Positions 1-9,900 of a stretch of DNA of 64,000 nt are shown in pieces (within the stretch, counting starts at the first letter, position 1; each line of letters starts with the position of its first letter). A program made the position numbers and the translations under genes. The notes beneath the pieces are model-generated. The model searched no databases and was not told where the DNA came from. It saw only the letters and a list, made by a program, of their open reading frames with translations. This stretch comes from Paraglaciecola algarum. GTDB lineage: Bacteria; Pseudomonadota; Gammaproteobacteria; Enterobacterales; Alteromonadaceae. The stretch covers positions 86,381 to 150,380 of the forward strand of contig NZ_JAKGAS010000009.1 of NCBI RefSeq assembly GCF_021532655.1. Direction: 5' to 3'.

Positions 1-859
1 TTGCACCAGAAAACAATAACATTGCGACTTCCCAACTCATTTTACTCAACAACCAAACAGCTAAAAACCGACCAATAGCTCGTAGGGTGAAAAATAAAGT
101 AAGAGACCAAGTAGCAGCCCATGCAAATGAACCTGTGTATTCAGATAGGAGTAAAGGCATCCACACGTAAATAGCTGCTTCAGCAGCCACATACAACATA
201 ATAACCACTGAAAAACCTAGCGCAAATGGGTCTTTAAGTAATGAAAATGTGCGAGATAAATTGATCGGTTCTGAGGATTCTGTCACTGTTTTTGGATAAT
301 TCACTTTAACTGCAATCAAACATAGCAAGATGCAAATTCCACCGGCAAATACATATAAATACTTCCAACTTACACCCGACGTTAATAAATAGGTCACAAT
401 AAATGGTCCTATTATCGCGCCAATTCCAAAAAAACCTTCCGCTAAATTCATAGTTTTAGTATGACTAGCTGTTGAATCGGAGATATCGCCTATCAGTGCT
501 AGAGCGCCGGTTTTAAAGATCCCTATGGCTAATCCAGAAATAACTAATAAAAACAAGAAAAAACCAAAAGAGTGACCAATTGCAAACAGGCCACATGCAA
601 ATGCAAATAAGACTAAGCCAGCTATAATGGTGGCTTTTCGTCCAAATTTATCAGCTAAAAAACCTAAACCAATTCCACTTATGGCTATAGCGGCCATAGG
701 ACCATAATGAAATGCGCCTGCAGCAGTCATAGATAAACCAAATTCCTTTATGATTTCAGGAATAATGACACCTACTGCATCTGTGGTCATGGCAAACATC
801 ATAAACATCATGTAGGTCAAGATTTTTATGGTAGACAAATTAGCGTTTGAATCATTCAT
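1..859 (-). CDS. MFS sugar permease, 3' end cut by window edge
   Basis: The first 286 residues of a major facilitator superfamily carrier are visible; the rest lies beyond base 1. The protein starts MNDSNANLSTIKILTYMMF and is a run of hydrophobic helices. The cytoplasmic loop between helices 2 and 3 carries the classic MFS motif A (GFLADKFGRK). It is the last gene of a minus-strand cluster with a TonB receptor, a sucrose-phosphorylase-like GH13 enzyme and a LacI regulator, so it most likely carries sucrose or a related alpha-glucoside across the inner membrane. The family assignment is secure; the substrate is inferred from context only. Confidence 0.8.
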   Translation of the reverse strand, partial: MNDSNANLSTIKILTYMMFMMFAMTTDAVGVIIPEIIKEFGLSMTAAGAFHYGPMAAIAISGIGLGFLADKFGRKATIIAGLVLFAFACGLFAIGHSFGFFLFLLVISGLAIGIFKTGALALIGDISDSTASHTKTMNLAEGFFGIGAIIGPFIVTYLLTSGVSWKYLYVFAGGICILLCLIAVKVNYPKTVTESSEPINLSRTFSLLKDPFALGFSVVIMLYVAAEAAIYVWMPLLLSEYTGSFAWAATWSLTLFFTLRAIGRFLAVWLLSKMSWEVAMLLFSGA

Positions 860-890
860 TGCAGGTACTCTTGTATAGTGACTTGAAAGC

Positions 891-920
891 GCTACCAACC
901 TGTTTTTTTAGGTTGGTAGC
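891..920 (-). terminator. Hairpin after the sucrose-locus TonB receptor
   Basis: A perfect 10-bp inverted repeat (GCTACCAACC / GGTTGGTAGC) around a 10-base loop lies between the receptor stop and the permease start. The loop, not the tail, holds the A/T run, so as an intrinsic terminator it is imperfect; it may only attenuate read-through into the permease gene. Confidence 0.45.
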
Positions 921-937
921 TTTACCCATGGTACTCG

Positions 938-3331
938 TTAGAAGTTATATCGTAAATTTACCGAAGTAGTGCGTCCGTTTATTGTTCTTGCACGAATAAC
1001 GTCATTAGGGTTTGCTGCACCTTCTTCCGCTTCTGTGATACCTACCACATCAAACAAGTTATTAACGTTTAAACTAACTGTAAAATCATCAGTCACAAAG
1101 TATTGAGCAAACGCATTGACTTGGGTATAGGCATCAAATTTAAGCTCATTACTATCTTGTGCATAAGCGCCAGTGGTGCCAATTAAATTCACACCTAAAG
1201 TTGCTTCATCCAATTTATAAGTGCTAGTTAGTGTATAAATAAGATCTGCTTGTCGACGAGGAGTATTTCCTACTACAGCCGGCGTTACTCGATCTTTGGT
1301 AATTTCAGCATCCGTCCAAGTCAAACCACCTTGGAAGCTCAAAACATCCATGTCGTAGGCAAACTCTACTTCAACACCTTTGGCTTCGTATACTCGATCA
1401 AAGAATTTTTGGCTCGTTGCTTCGAAGTTTTGCTCTTCGGTTTCAGCCATAAAGGCAGTCACAAAAATACCTAAATCTTTTTGTCTATATTTGTAACCCA
1501 CTTCTATTTGATCAACTAAATCAATAGTATCTTCTTTAGTTACGCTGCCATCAGCCGCTATCTTACCAAATGCTAATCTGTCAGCGTTTGCTCGACCACC
1601 GCGGCTTAATCTTGCAAATACAGAGTTATCTCTGTCCATTGAGTAGTTAGCGCCTACTGAATAAGAATTGTAACTCCAGTCATAATTAGCGATAGATGGA
1701 TTAGCATTGTCAATACCGGCCACATTTTGTTCAGGAACAGAAATAACACCGTCACCGTTCATATCTAATGTTTGGGTCACAGCACCAGCATATGTGCCCA
1801 CTGCATCCCCTTGATCTCGACGGAAACTCGCATCAAATGTCACATCACCTAGATCGGCAGACACCGCAATATAAGGCGCAGAAATATTATAAGTTAAGTC
1901 GTAATTACGCTGGCAGCAGTTACCCCAAGCTGGTGTACCATAAGCTAATAAACCGTTGTCACTTAAGCTATTTCCATTCGCATCTGCCACATTTAATAAC
2001 GCAGCATTATCGCCTTTAACTTCCATTAAATAAGAATTCCATAACCATGACATGCTTATTTCTTGTCTAGCTTTATAGTAGCCGGCAGTTACTGAAACGT
2101 TATCAAAGCTACGAGTTAACTTCATATCGTTTACCAATGAACCCATATCATTCAAATCAACATCAAAAGTATGAATCCGCATGGCTAAACCATTACCGTT
2201 AGCATTAGTTGGAAAAGCTTGTCCTGCCATAGGACCATTGGCATAACTTAGACTTGCTCCCTCTCCAAAGTTTGCTGCCATAACGTCTGCATTTGCAACC
2301 GACTCAGGAAATAAAGAAACAAATGAACCAGATATATCAGAAATTCTGAATCTATTTTCAAAAGTCCAGTCATCAGAAAGGTTAATAACGGTTTCAAAAC
2401 CCAATGCATTAACAACAGGGTTCATGCCGTCACGTAAATCTGAACGACTAATATTGTTATCACCATCTAAACGAGTCATGTTCAATAGGTATGCTGAGTG
2501 TGGCGTATCTTGTTGAGCATCAAACCCTGGGATTGAATCACCGTTTGCGTACATAGGCATAGGCAAATACCCAGTGCTTTTATCATCTAAATGTTTAAAA
2601 TAAAGTCTGACATAACCATTATCTAAATCTTTGGTAATATTGGCTTTAATCTGCCCACCTGATTGACCTGAATAGCCTGTGTTTCTCGCCCCCTCTCCTT
2701 CACGTACAAATCCACCGATATGAAAACGTAAGTCATCTGACAATTCTGAGCCAAATTCAAAATCAGTGCGCAAAGTATCATAATCTAGACCTATGGTTGC
2801 AGATACACTGCCCCCTTCGGTTTCACCTGTTTTACTTAAAAAGTTGATAATGCCGCCAGGTGCGTTACTGGCAGTAGTTGAAGCTGAGCCACCACGAATG
2901 GCTTGAATACTTTCAATCGTTGAATCTGCTCTTAAGAAAATATCTGCATTACCAAAAGCGATATCACCAAACTGTATTATTGGTAAACCATCTTCTTGTA
3001 ACTGCAAAAATTTAGCACCACCTGCAGCAACAGGTAAACCGCGCACTGCAATATTGGCATTGCCGTCTCCACCTGTAGACTCAGAACGAATACCAGGAAT
3101 GGTTCTGAATATCTCAGCCGTTGTTCTAGGTGTAGCCACTTCCATATCACTCATATCAATGGTACTCACCGACACACTAGATTTCATTTTTGTGGTAGCT
3201 TGCGGTGTACCTGTAACAATAATTTGTTCAAAACCTAAGGTATCAGACTCTTCTTGTGCATAAATACTGCTTGTCGCCAAAGAAATCGATACAGCTAGAG
3301 AAAGTTTGCTAAGTTTAGTGAATGTATTCAT
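938..3331 (-). CDS. TonB-dependent receptor of the sucrose-type locus
   Basis: This is an outer-membrane TonB-gated receptor of about 797 residues. A signal peptide (MNTFTKLSKLSLAVSIS, cleaved after SIYA) is followed by a TonB-box-like stretch (EQIIVTG), a plug domain (PRTTAEIFRTIPGIR, then the GGxxSTTxSNAPGGIINF motif) and a beta-barrel ending in the usual aromatic terminus NLRYNF. I chose the ATG at 3331 because a GAGG sits about 9 bases before it; the longer frame would begin at a TTG that contains this ribosome site. A LacI-type palindrome lies about 75 bases upstream. Clustering with a GH13_18 phosphorylase, a permease and a LacI regulator suggests uptake of sucrose or a similar alpha-glucoside. 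The substrate is inferred. Confidence 0.88.
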   Translation of the reverse strand: MNTFTKLSKLSLAVSISLATSSIYAQEESDTLGFEQIIVTGTPQATTKMKSSVSVSTIDMSDMEVATPRTTAEIFRTIPGIRSESTGGDGNANIAVRGLPVAAGGAKFLQLQEDGLPIIQFGDIAFGNADIFLRADSTIESIQAIRGGSASTTASNAPGGIINFLSKTGETEGGSVSATIGLDYDTLRTDFEFGSELSDDLRFHIGGFVREGEGARNTGYSGQSGGQIKANITKDLDNGYVRLYFKHLDDKSTGYLPMPMYANGDSIPGFDAQQDTPHSAYLLNMTRLDGDNNISRSDLRDGMNPVVNALGFETVINLSDDWTFENRFRISDISGSFVSLFPESVANADVMAANFGEGASLSYANGPMAGQAFPTNANGNGLAMRIHTFDVDLNDMGSLVNDMKLTRSFDNVSVTAGYYKARQEISMSWLWNSYLMEVKGDNAALLNVADANGNSLSDNGLLAYGTPAWGNCCQRNYDLTYNISAPYIAVSADLGDVTFDASFRRDQGDAVGTYAGAVTQTLDMNGDGVISVPEQNVAGIDNANPSIANYDWSYNSYSVGANYSMDRDNSVFARLSRGGRANADRLAFGKIAADGSVTKEDTIDLVDQIEVGYKYRQKDLGIFVTAFMAETEEQNFEATSQKFFDRVYEAKGVEVEFAYDMDVLSFQGGLTWTDAEITKDRVTPAVVGNTPRRQADLIYTLTSTYKLDEATLGVNLIGTTGAYAQDSNELKFDAYTQVNAFAQYFVTDDFTVSLNVNNLFDVVGITEAEEGAANPNDVIRARTINGRTTSVNLRYNF

Positions 3332-3408
3332 TTTTAGGTGCCTCAATTGGTTTGTATCAGTGCGCGAACACTTTAAAAATTCGATTAAGATAATTATTTA
3401 ACAATCAT

Positions 3409-3422
3409 CTTAATCGTTTAAG
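3409..3422. promoter_or_regulatory. LacI-type operator 1 (receptor promoter)
   Basis: CTTAATCGTTTAAG differs at one base from the perfect palindrome CTTAAACGTTTAAG found in front of the phosphorylase gene. It sits upstream of the TonB receptor and is a likely target of the LacI protein encoded at 5272-6330. Confidence 0.7.
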
Positions 3423-3552
3423 TAAGTTTATCTCAAAAAAACCATTTTGCAACATAAAACCACATATTTTAACATTTTTGTTACGTTACTTGTTTTATTT
3501 GAGATAAATCAATCATATATCTTTCTTTATCGTTAAAGTTTCAGTCATGTTA

Positions 3553-5034
3553 TTAGAGTAATAAGTCTTCTAACTGATAACTAGAACTCGCTTCATTTTC
3601 GATAAACGTTAATTTGGCAGACAAGTTATTCAAGTCAATACATAGTTGAGCTTGGCTTTTATTAACGTTTGACCAACTCAAGATGAGTTGTTGCTTGTCT
3701 AAGCTATGGTTAAATTGGCCTTCAAATGCGCTGGAATTATTTCTTAGTTTAATTAATTGGCATAAACCTTTTACAACAGGTTTACCAAGTTGCGACTCAA
3801 TCATTTGTTTATCTAAATAGCTGCGGTTGATATCCCGTCCTACATTGGTTTTCTCAAGTAAGGCCATGTCATTTTGAATACCTAGTAATCCCATATAATA
3901 AACTTGTGGAATACCCGGACAAAAGAATTGAATAGCGCGAGATAACAAATAAGCCTTGTCGTCTGCACCAAGTGCATCATAGTAAGTACAATTAACCTGA
4001 TAAAGATCAACATTACTAGCCGCAGCTCCAGTGGCTTTTTGACTTTCACCTTGACTATTTTTATGTATTTTTTCGACTAAGTTATCAATCGAAGTGTCAT
4101 CTAATAAACCTGGTTTACCATCGTATTTACCCACATCAATAATACCTATTCCGTCATGGGTATCTAAAACAGTCACACAGTTTCTAGGTGAGACCTCTAA
4201 CCACTTTGCTAATGGCGCCGCTTCTTTGGTAAAAAGTAAATGCATAATTAATGGCGGCAAAGCAAAGTCATAAACAAGATCGACCTTTTTCGCAATATTC
4301 ACTTGAGTTTCGTAATGAGAGTGGATTTCCACTAAACATTTCATGCCTTTAGCTTTTGCTTTATCAGCAAGCTCTTGAATAAACTCAAATGTTTCTTCAA
4401 GCATGAAACAATTAGAACCAGGTTTTTTAATAGCATAACCTGCCGCATCTAAACGAATTAGAGAGACATTAGCATTAGAAAATTTGGTCATAATGTCATC
4501 CAAATAGGCTTCCCCAGCGTCAGATTTTACGTCTATATCTATTTGATTAGAGGTAAAGGTAGTCCAAAAATTTTCAATTTGGCCATCTGCTACTTCAAAT
4601 TGACTAAAGCAAGGTGTAGGCCGTGGACGATAGATTTTTGCTAAATCATCCTTGCTCGGATTTTCTCCAAATACTTTCTCTTTAGTTAAAAATAGAGGGT
4701 AGTATATGGAAGATTTACCATTGACCAAAACATCTTTAAACTGAGGAGACTCAGCTGACATATGATTTACTATCATATCAGCCATGACTTCAAACTGAGA
4801 ACCTAGGGCTTTTACGTCACCCCAATCGCCCAATCTCTCATCTACCTTAGTGTGATCTATTGGATCAAATCCAGCATCAGATCCATCTATTGGGTAGTAA
4901 AATGGCAAACAATGCACTCCACCAAACAAGTCTTTTAACTGGTTGTTTAAGACCTTGTTCATATCTTCTAAGTTACCTGAACCTAACCGATCCACATAGG
5001 TGATCAGTTGAACCTTGTTATTTAATGACATCAT
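3553..5034 (-). CDS. Sucrose phosphorylase-like GH13_18 enzyme
   Basis: A cytoplasmic glycoside phosphorylase (493 aa, no signal peptide) that would split sucrose with phosphate into glucose 1-phosphate and fructose. The catalytic nucleophile Asp196 (in RLDAAGY), acid/base Glu236 (CLVEIHS) and stabiliser Asp294 (DTHDGIGI) all sit exactly four residues after the corresponding D192/E232/D290 of Bifidobacterium sucrose phosphorylase. The length also fits the family (about 490-505). Subfamily GH13_18 also includes sucrose-6'-phosphate, glucosylglycerol and glucosylglycerate phosphorylases, so the acceptor is not fixed by sequence. A GGGAG precedes the tandem ATG ATG start; either may be used. An 18-bp perfect palindrome lies in its promoter region. 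Confidence 0.85.
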   Translation of the reverse strand: MMSLNNKVQLITYVDRLGSGNLEDMNKVLNNQLKDLFGGVHCLPFYYPIDGSDAGFDPIDHTKVDERLGDWGDVKALGSQFEVMADMIVNHMSAESPQFKDVLVNGKSSIYYPLFLTKEKVFGENPSKDDLAKIYRPRPTPCFSQFEVADGQIENFWTTFTSNQIDIDVKSDAGEAYLDDIMTKFSNANVSLIRLDAAGYAIKKPGSNCFMLEETFEFIQELADKAKAKGMKCLVEIHSHYETQVNIAKKVDLVYDFALPPLIMHLLFTKEAAPLAKWLEVSPRNCVTVLDTHDGIGIIDVGKYDGKPGLLDDTSIDNLVEKIHKNSQGESQKATGAAASNVDLYQVNCTYYDALGADDKAYLLSRAIQFFCPGIPQVYYMGLLGIQNDMALLEKTNVGRDINRSYLDKQMIESQLGKPVVKGLCQLIKLRNNSSAFEGQFNHSLDKQQLILSWSNVNKSQAQLCIDLNNLSAKLTFIENEASSSYQLEDLLL

Positions 5035-5119
5035 TATCTCCCGCGCTTAATAGTTAAGGGTTAATTTCGAATATTGACTTAAACCTATAAAAACCATTGT
5101 TTAAGTATATTTAGCAATC

Positions 5120-5137
5120 AACTTAAACGTTTAAGTT
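5120..5137. promoter_or_regulatory. LacI-type operator 2 (phosphorylase promoter)
   Basis: AACTTAAACGTTTAAGTT is a perfect 18-bp palindrome with the central CG step typical of LacI-family operators. It lies about 85 bases before the phosphorylase start. A further half-site (GTTTAAGTATAT) sits about 20 bases away at 5099-5110. Confidence 0.8.
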
Positions 5138-5271
5138 ATTGTGGCTCAAAATTAATCTTAATTCAACAAATCACACAAAATATTTAACAATTGAATAAAT
5201 TCACTGTCACATGGCAAACTATCCCACCGTGACAAAATACAGATAAATACAATTAAAACAGTATGTTATAG

Positions 5272-6330
5272 TTAGGCACTATCCCGTTCAATAAGTTTTG
5301 TCGGCATAAGGATCTTAGAAATAGTTTCACCTTTTACTAACATTAGTACCGCTTGCTCGCCTTTTTCTTTACTTTTTTGACAGACAGTGGTGAGACGAGG
5401 AGACGTTCTATTTGCCTCAGGGATATCATCAAAACCGACCACACTCAGCTCATTGGGAATCGATATAGACATTTCAGCAGCCACGTTCAGAACCGCGCTT
5501 GCAATCACGTCACTCATACATAAAATAATATTAGGTCGTGGGTTAATAGATAATACTTCTTTTGCAGCTTGCTTAGCCAAAGCAAAAGTATTATGTGGTA
5601 CATGCCAAATTTGCTCAGGAGAAATAACGATTTGGTTTTCTTTTGCTGCTTGCAAATAACCGTTCAATCTTCTTCGAGAAACAGATTCACTTTCATCGTA
5701 TAACTCATCTTCCGTGATACGGCATACTCTTTCAGAATGAATCAGCCTCAACCCCAAAATTGCAGCAGAAGGGTCAACTCTCTTTGTTAACACAAAATTA
5801 GCCACTTCATAAGCAGCCGCTTGATTATCTATATTAATAGAAGCAAATTCAGGGGCATCAAAATCAACAGTGACAATAGGTTTACCCGATTGAATCACTC
5901 GTTTATACAATGGGTTATTTTCTTGACTACCATACACAATAAAACTATCGGGAAGTGACTCAATACCAGAGTTGTGTTTACCAGAATCTGCACCAGACAG
6001 TAATAATAATTGCTTTTGGTGTTTTTCTATGGTCTCTGCAATACCAGATAAAAACTGGTTAGCCACAGGATCATTAAAGTAGTAACTCAAAGGATCGCTC
6101 AATAACACGCCTAAAACACCAGACTCCCCTTTTCTTAGGGAGCGTGCAGTAAGGTTCGGCCCGTGATAACCAATTTCTGCACATTCAGTTAAAATTCGTT
6201 CACGTAAAGATTTAGATAATTGATCTGGCCTATTAAACGCATTTGAAATGGTCGCCGTTGACACATTCAGGGTTTTAGCCACTGTTTTTAGTGTCCACAC
6301 AATTTTAGTCGATTTCAGTTTTTCAGTCAT
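5272..6330 (-). CDS. LacI-family transcriptional regulator
   Basis: A 352-residue repressor. The N-terminal helix-turn-helix reads TLKTVAKTLNVSTATISNAF, followed by the hinge helix region (NLTARSLRKGESG) and a periplasmic-binding-protein-like effector domain with the usual GVLLSDPL and SVVGFDDIPEA segments. It sits at the head of the phosphorylase/receptor/permease cluster. The same palindrome found in front of those genes occurs just upstream of its own start (6358-6371), so autoregulation together with control of the cluster is likely. The effector is probably sucrose, a related sugar or a breakdown product; this is inferred. Confidence 0.9.
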   Translation of the reverse strand: MTEKLKSTKIVWTLKTVAKTLNVSTATISNAFNRPDQLSKSLRERILTECAEIGYHGPNLTARSLRKGESGVLGVLLSDPLSYYFNDPVANQFLSGIAETIEKHQKQLLLLSGADSGKHNSGIESLPDSFIVYGSQENNPLYKRVIQSGKPIVTVDFDAPEFASINIDNQAAAYEVANFVLTKRVDPSAAILGLRLIHSERVCRITEDELYDESESVSRRRLNGYLQAAKENQIVISPEQIWHVPHNTFALAKQAAKEVLSINPRPNIILCMSDVIASAVLNVAAEMSISIPNELSVVGFDDIPEANRTSPRLTTVCQKSKEKGEQAVLMLVKGETISKILMPTKLIERDSA

Positions 6331-6357
6331 AATAAGCAGTGCTTAAAGCAACCTTAA

Positions 6358-6371
6358 ATTAAACGTTTAAG
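6358..6371. promoter_or_regulatory. LacI-type operator 3 (regulator's own promoter)
   Basis: ATTAAACGTTTAAG matches the CTTAAACGTTTAAG palindrome with one change and lies about 28 bases before the LacI start codon, in a position suited to autorepression. Confidence 0.65.
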
Positions 6372-6731
6372 TATATTGCAAAAAGCAGACTTTATTAGCA
6401 AGCAAAACGTTAGAAATTAAGTTTTGCTCTATTTTACTTTATAAATCTGCGCTGAAACTCTAGACGATAAATTTTAACTAAAAGTCCTTTTCCAGTGACT
6501 AAAACATCAAATAATTCCTTTATCTAACGTTAAGAAATATCTGATATGAATTTTCAATACCATGTTTAAATCTTACGAAAAATCTAATGATAGTGTACAG
6601 GTTGAATTATATTATTTCCTAAATATCATACAGATAGAGTAAATTTACTGACACATCCCAATCACAAAACTTTAAAAAAAAGTAAACACATTGTTAATAA
6701 AAATAAATTTTTTTAATAATTTACAACTGTA
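6372..6731. other. AT-rich intergenic stretch
   Basis: Between the sucrose-locus regulator and the operators of the next receptor I see only AT-rich sequence with short A and T runs. No credible reading frame, RNA or strong hairpin was found. It probably carries the two divergent promoters. Confidence 0.4.
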
Positions 6732-6745
6732 TGTTACCAGTAACA
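6732..6745. promoter_or_regulatory. Operator A (GntR/LacI-type palindrome)
   Basis: TGTTACCAGTAACA, a 14-bp near-perfect palindrome, is the first of three related sites before the TonB receptor. The pattern resembles the TGTTACCGGTAACA type recognised by E. coli GntR, a LacI-family gluconate repressor. The cognate regulator is not in this window. Confidence 0.6.
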
Positions 6746-6798
6746 GGTGTTCAAGTAACTAAAATTGATAACAATCACATTATTTGACACCTCAGAAA

Positions 6799-6812
6799 TG
6801 TTACGGGTAACT
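6799..6812. promoter_or_regulatory. Operator B (GntR/LacI-type palindrome)
   Basis: TGTTACGGGTAACT is the second site, centred 67 bases from the first. Confidence 0.55.
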
Positions 6813-6833
6813 ATAGGTTTTTATAAATTAAAT

Positions 6834-6847
6834 TGCTACCGGTAGCA
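6834..6847. promoter_or_regulatory. Operator C (GntR/LacI-type palindrome)
   Basis: TGCTACCGGTAGCA is a perfect 14-bp palindrome, centred 35 bases after site B and about 110 bases before the receptor start. Three sites at different spacings suggest cooperative or looping repression. Confidence 0.6.
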
Positions 6848-6958
6848 GTGACACAAGGAACAAGGTGAAAGGTTTATAGGTACTAAATAAGGTGCACATA
6901 TTCATCACTTATTAAGTTTTAAAAACAAAAAATAATTAACTTGGGAGTTCATACATAA

Positions 6959-9900
6959 ATGTCAAAATTTAACAGTTTAAAACCTCTAATTTTGCCAAAC
7001 CATCGAAAGGTTGGCAAAAATGAGGCTTCGCCTATGTTTAAAAAATCTATACTAGCGGCTGCGATAATATCTTGCACTTCGCAGGCATACGCACAACAAA
7101 ACACCAACCAAGATACAGACGAATTAGAAATCATCTCTGTTACAGGTCAACGTCAATCACTTGCTGACGCTTTAGAATTGAAACGTGAAGATACCACTAT
7201 TGGGGATTCAATCGTTTTAGATGAAGCCGGTAAAGTACCAAGCACATCATTACTTGAAATATTACAACGTGTGCCTGGCGTAACCATGAATCGAGTGCGA
7301 GCAGGGGCTGAAGGTTCACCAGATGGCTTTTCTTTTGAGGGCTCAGGCGCTCAAGTTCGAGGTTTAACTAAAACCAAAACATTAGTTAACGGTCATGCGG
7401 TTTATTCAGCTAATGGTGGTAATGGACTGAGTTGGAATGACATTGGTCCCGAACTTTTAAAGACGGTTACGGTTTATAAAGCGAGCCGCGCAGACTTGGT
7501 TGAAGGTGGTGTGGCTGGTACTGTCAATTTAGAAACTAAAATGCCATTTGATTATGAAGGATTTCATGGTTCTTTATCTGCAACTGCTGACTATGGTGAC
7601 TTCTCCGATGCACTAACACCGGCACTGTCAGGCTTGATTTCAGATCGTTTTGATACTGACATCGGTGAAATTGGTGTACTTGTTGATTTGGCCTACTCAA
7701 AAATTGAATCGTTTGATAGTAACTTAATTAACCCTCCTTATTATGCAAATAATTATAATGGTAACCGAGTTTACGTCCCAAGTGGTGTTCGCCAAACCCA
7801 TGACGAGTTTTCTCGTATTCGTAAAGGTTATTATGCTGCTGTTCAGTGGAAGCCTCTTGACAATTTAGAGGTACATCACACCACTTTTGCATCAGAAAAA
7901 GCCAGTAATCGACATAGCCTGATTATGACTAATGAAACAAATGGTCAAGTAGGTATTTTTGACGGAGCTGAATTTGATAATAATAATGTATTTGTCAGAG
8001 GTGCTATTGGTAGCAACAATTTAACATCTGGCCTGGCTGTTAGTTCGGAAAGAAGCTATCGTCCAGCTTTTGGTAAAACCTCAGATCACGTCACCGGCTT
8101 TAAATACATTGAGGATAATTGGGAACTAAGTGGCAGTTATCAATTCACAAATGCTAGAGCCCATTTCGGTAAATATGGCATTGGTAGTTCTGTTACTAAT
8201 GGCAATAATATTATTCAAACTAATATTGATGTTTCTGGTGATCGACAAATTATCGACTTCAATGGTCAAGAGTTATCAACCGCACCAGAAGATACCGGTT
8301 TTTCTAAATTTACTTGGCTGAATTCAAGAACCGACTCAAAAACCCATGCAGCTCATATAGATGCAATCATTCATATTGATGGTGATTTTTTTAAACAAGT
8401 AAAATTTGGCGCGCGAACTGAGAATCGTAATGAAGCAGATTCCTTTATCGGTAGTTGGTGGTCAGCAACAGGGCGTGATTGGAATGGTGTACCTAGAGGA
8501 GACGTAGGTTCGGCAACAGATGGAGATTTTTACCATGAAGAGTTTTCTGATTTCTTTAAAGGCGATATTCCATCACTTGGCAGTGTTTGGCTTGGCACGC
8601 CTGAATTGAATCAAAATGATAATTTTAACCGCTTTATAGACACCTATGCTTCTTGTGGACCTAATCTTCATTATCAATGTTCAGATCCAGAAGCAAGTAC
8701 CGCTTTATACGAAGATAGAACTCTAAATAATACGCCGGAGTGGTATGAAACGTTTTACAAATCAAGAAATGCATATTTCATGGTTGGTTTTGAACAAGAC
8801 GGTAATTCAGCATTTACTACATTTAGTGGTAATTTCGGTTTACGTTATGTTAAGTATGACGTTGAAAGTATTGGTAATTTTACCTTTGTTGATGAATCTC
8901 GTTATTATGCTAACCAAGCAGATGCTGATGCATCATTAGCAGCAATGGGCGGTATTGAAGGGGCTCTAGCGTGGCAAGAAGCCAATGAAGGTATACAACC
9001 TCCTCTTACTAGAGAAAGTGTTGGTTATTCTATCGACCGAAGGGGCAGCTTTTCTAACGATTACATCTTACCGTCGTTTAATATTAAATTTGAACCAGCT
9101 GATGACTGGGTGGCTCGTTATGCGTTTACTAAAACACTGACCGCGCCGAATTCTTCTCAAATTAGAGCACGAGGTAATGCCAGTGTTCAAACCACTGTTA
9201 ACCCGATTAATGAGCAATTAGACTTACAATACCCTGAGGATGATATTTCGGTTCCGTCAGTGTTTGCGGGTTATGCAAATAGTTCAGGTAACCCATTCCT
9301 AGAGCCAGAAATTGCTTTGAATCATGACTTCTCGCTCGAATGGTATCCTAAAGAAGGTTCATCGGTTAGCCTATCGTTATTCCATAAAACAGTTGAAAAT
9401 TACATTACTTTCAATAACTTTTCAGGACCGGCGAGTGGCTTCTTTTCTGAAGAAGATCTGCCGCAATCCAAAATTGCAGATGAAAATGTCGATGATAGTG
9501 TATTCCTAGATGGCAATATATCGAGTCGTACTAATTTTAATGCAGATGAAGATACCATCATTAGTGGTTTCGAATTAGCCGGACGTACATACTTTGATCA
9601 ACTTGATGGCTGGATGAGTGGTTTTGGTATCGACGCTAACGTGACTTATATTAACAACGACGCTCCTGATGCATTTGCCTTAGATATTAATGGTGACAAA
9701 CTTGTAGTGCCGGTTATTGGTCTTTCTGAATGGACCTACTCTTCTACCTTACTTTATGATTTGGATTCCATAAGTGCTCGTATCGCCTATAACTGGCGTG
9801 ATGATTATTTAACCACAACTAATGATGGTAGCTCGACCAGAGTCTATCAGGACCCGTTCTCTGGTGACGATATTCAAATCGGTTTACCTGTTTATGCTAA

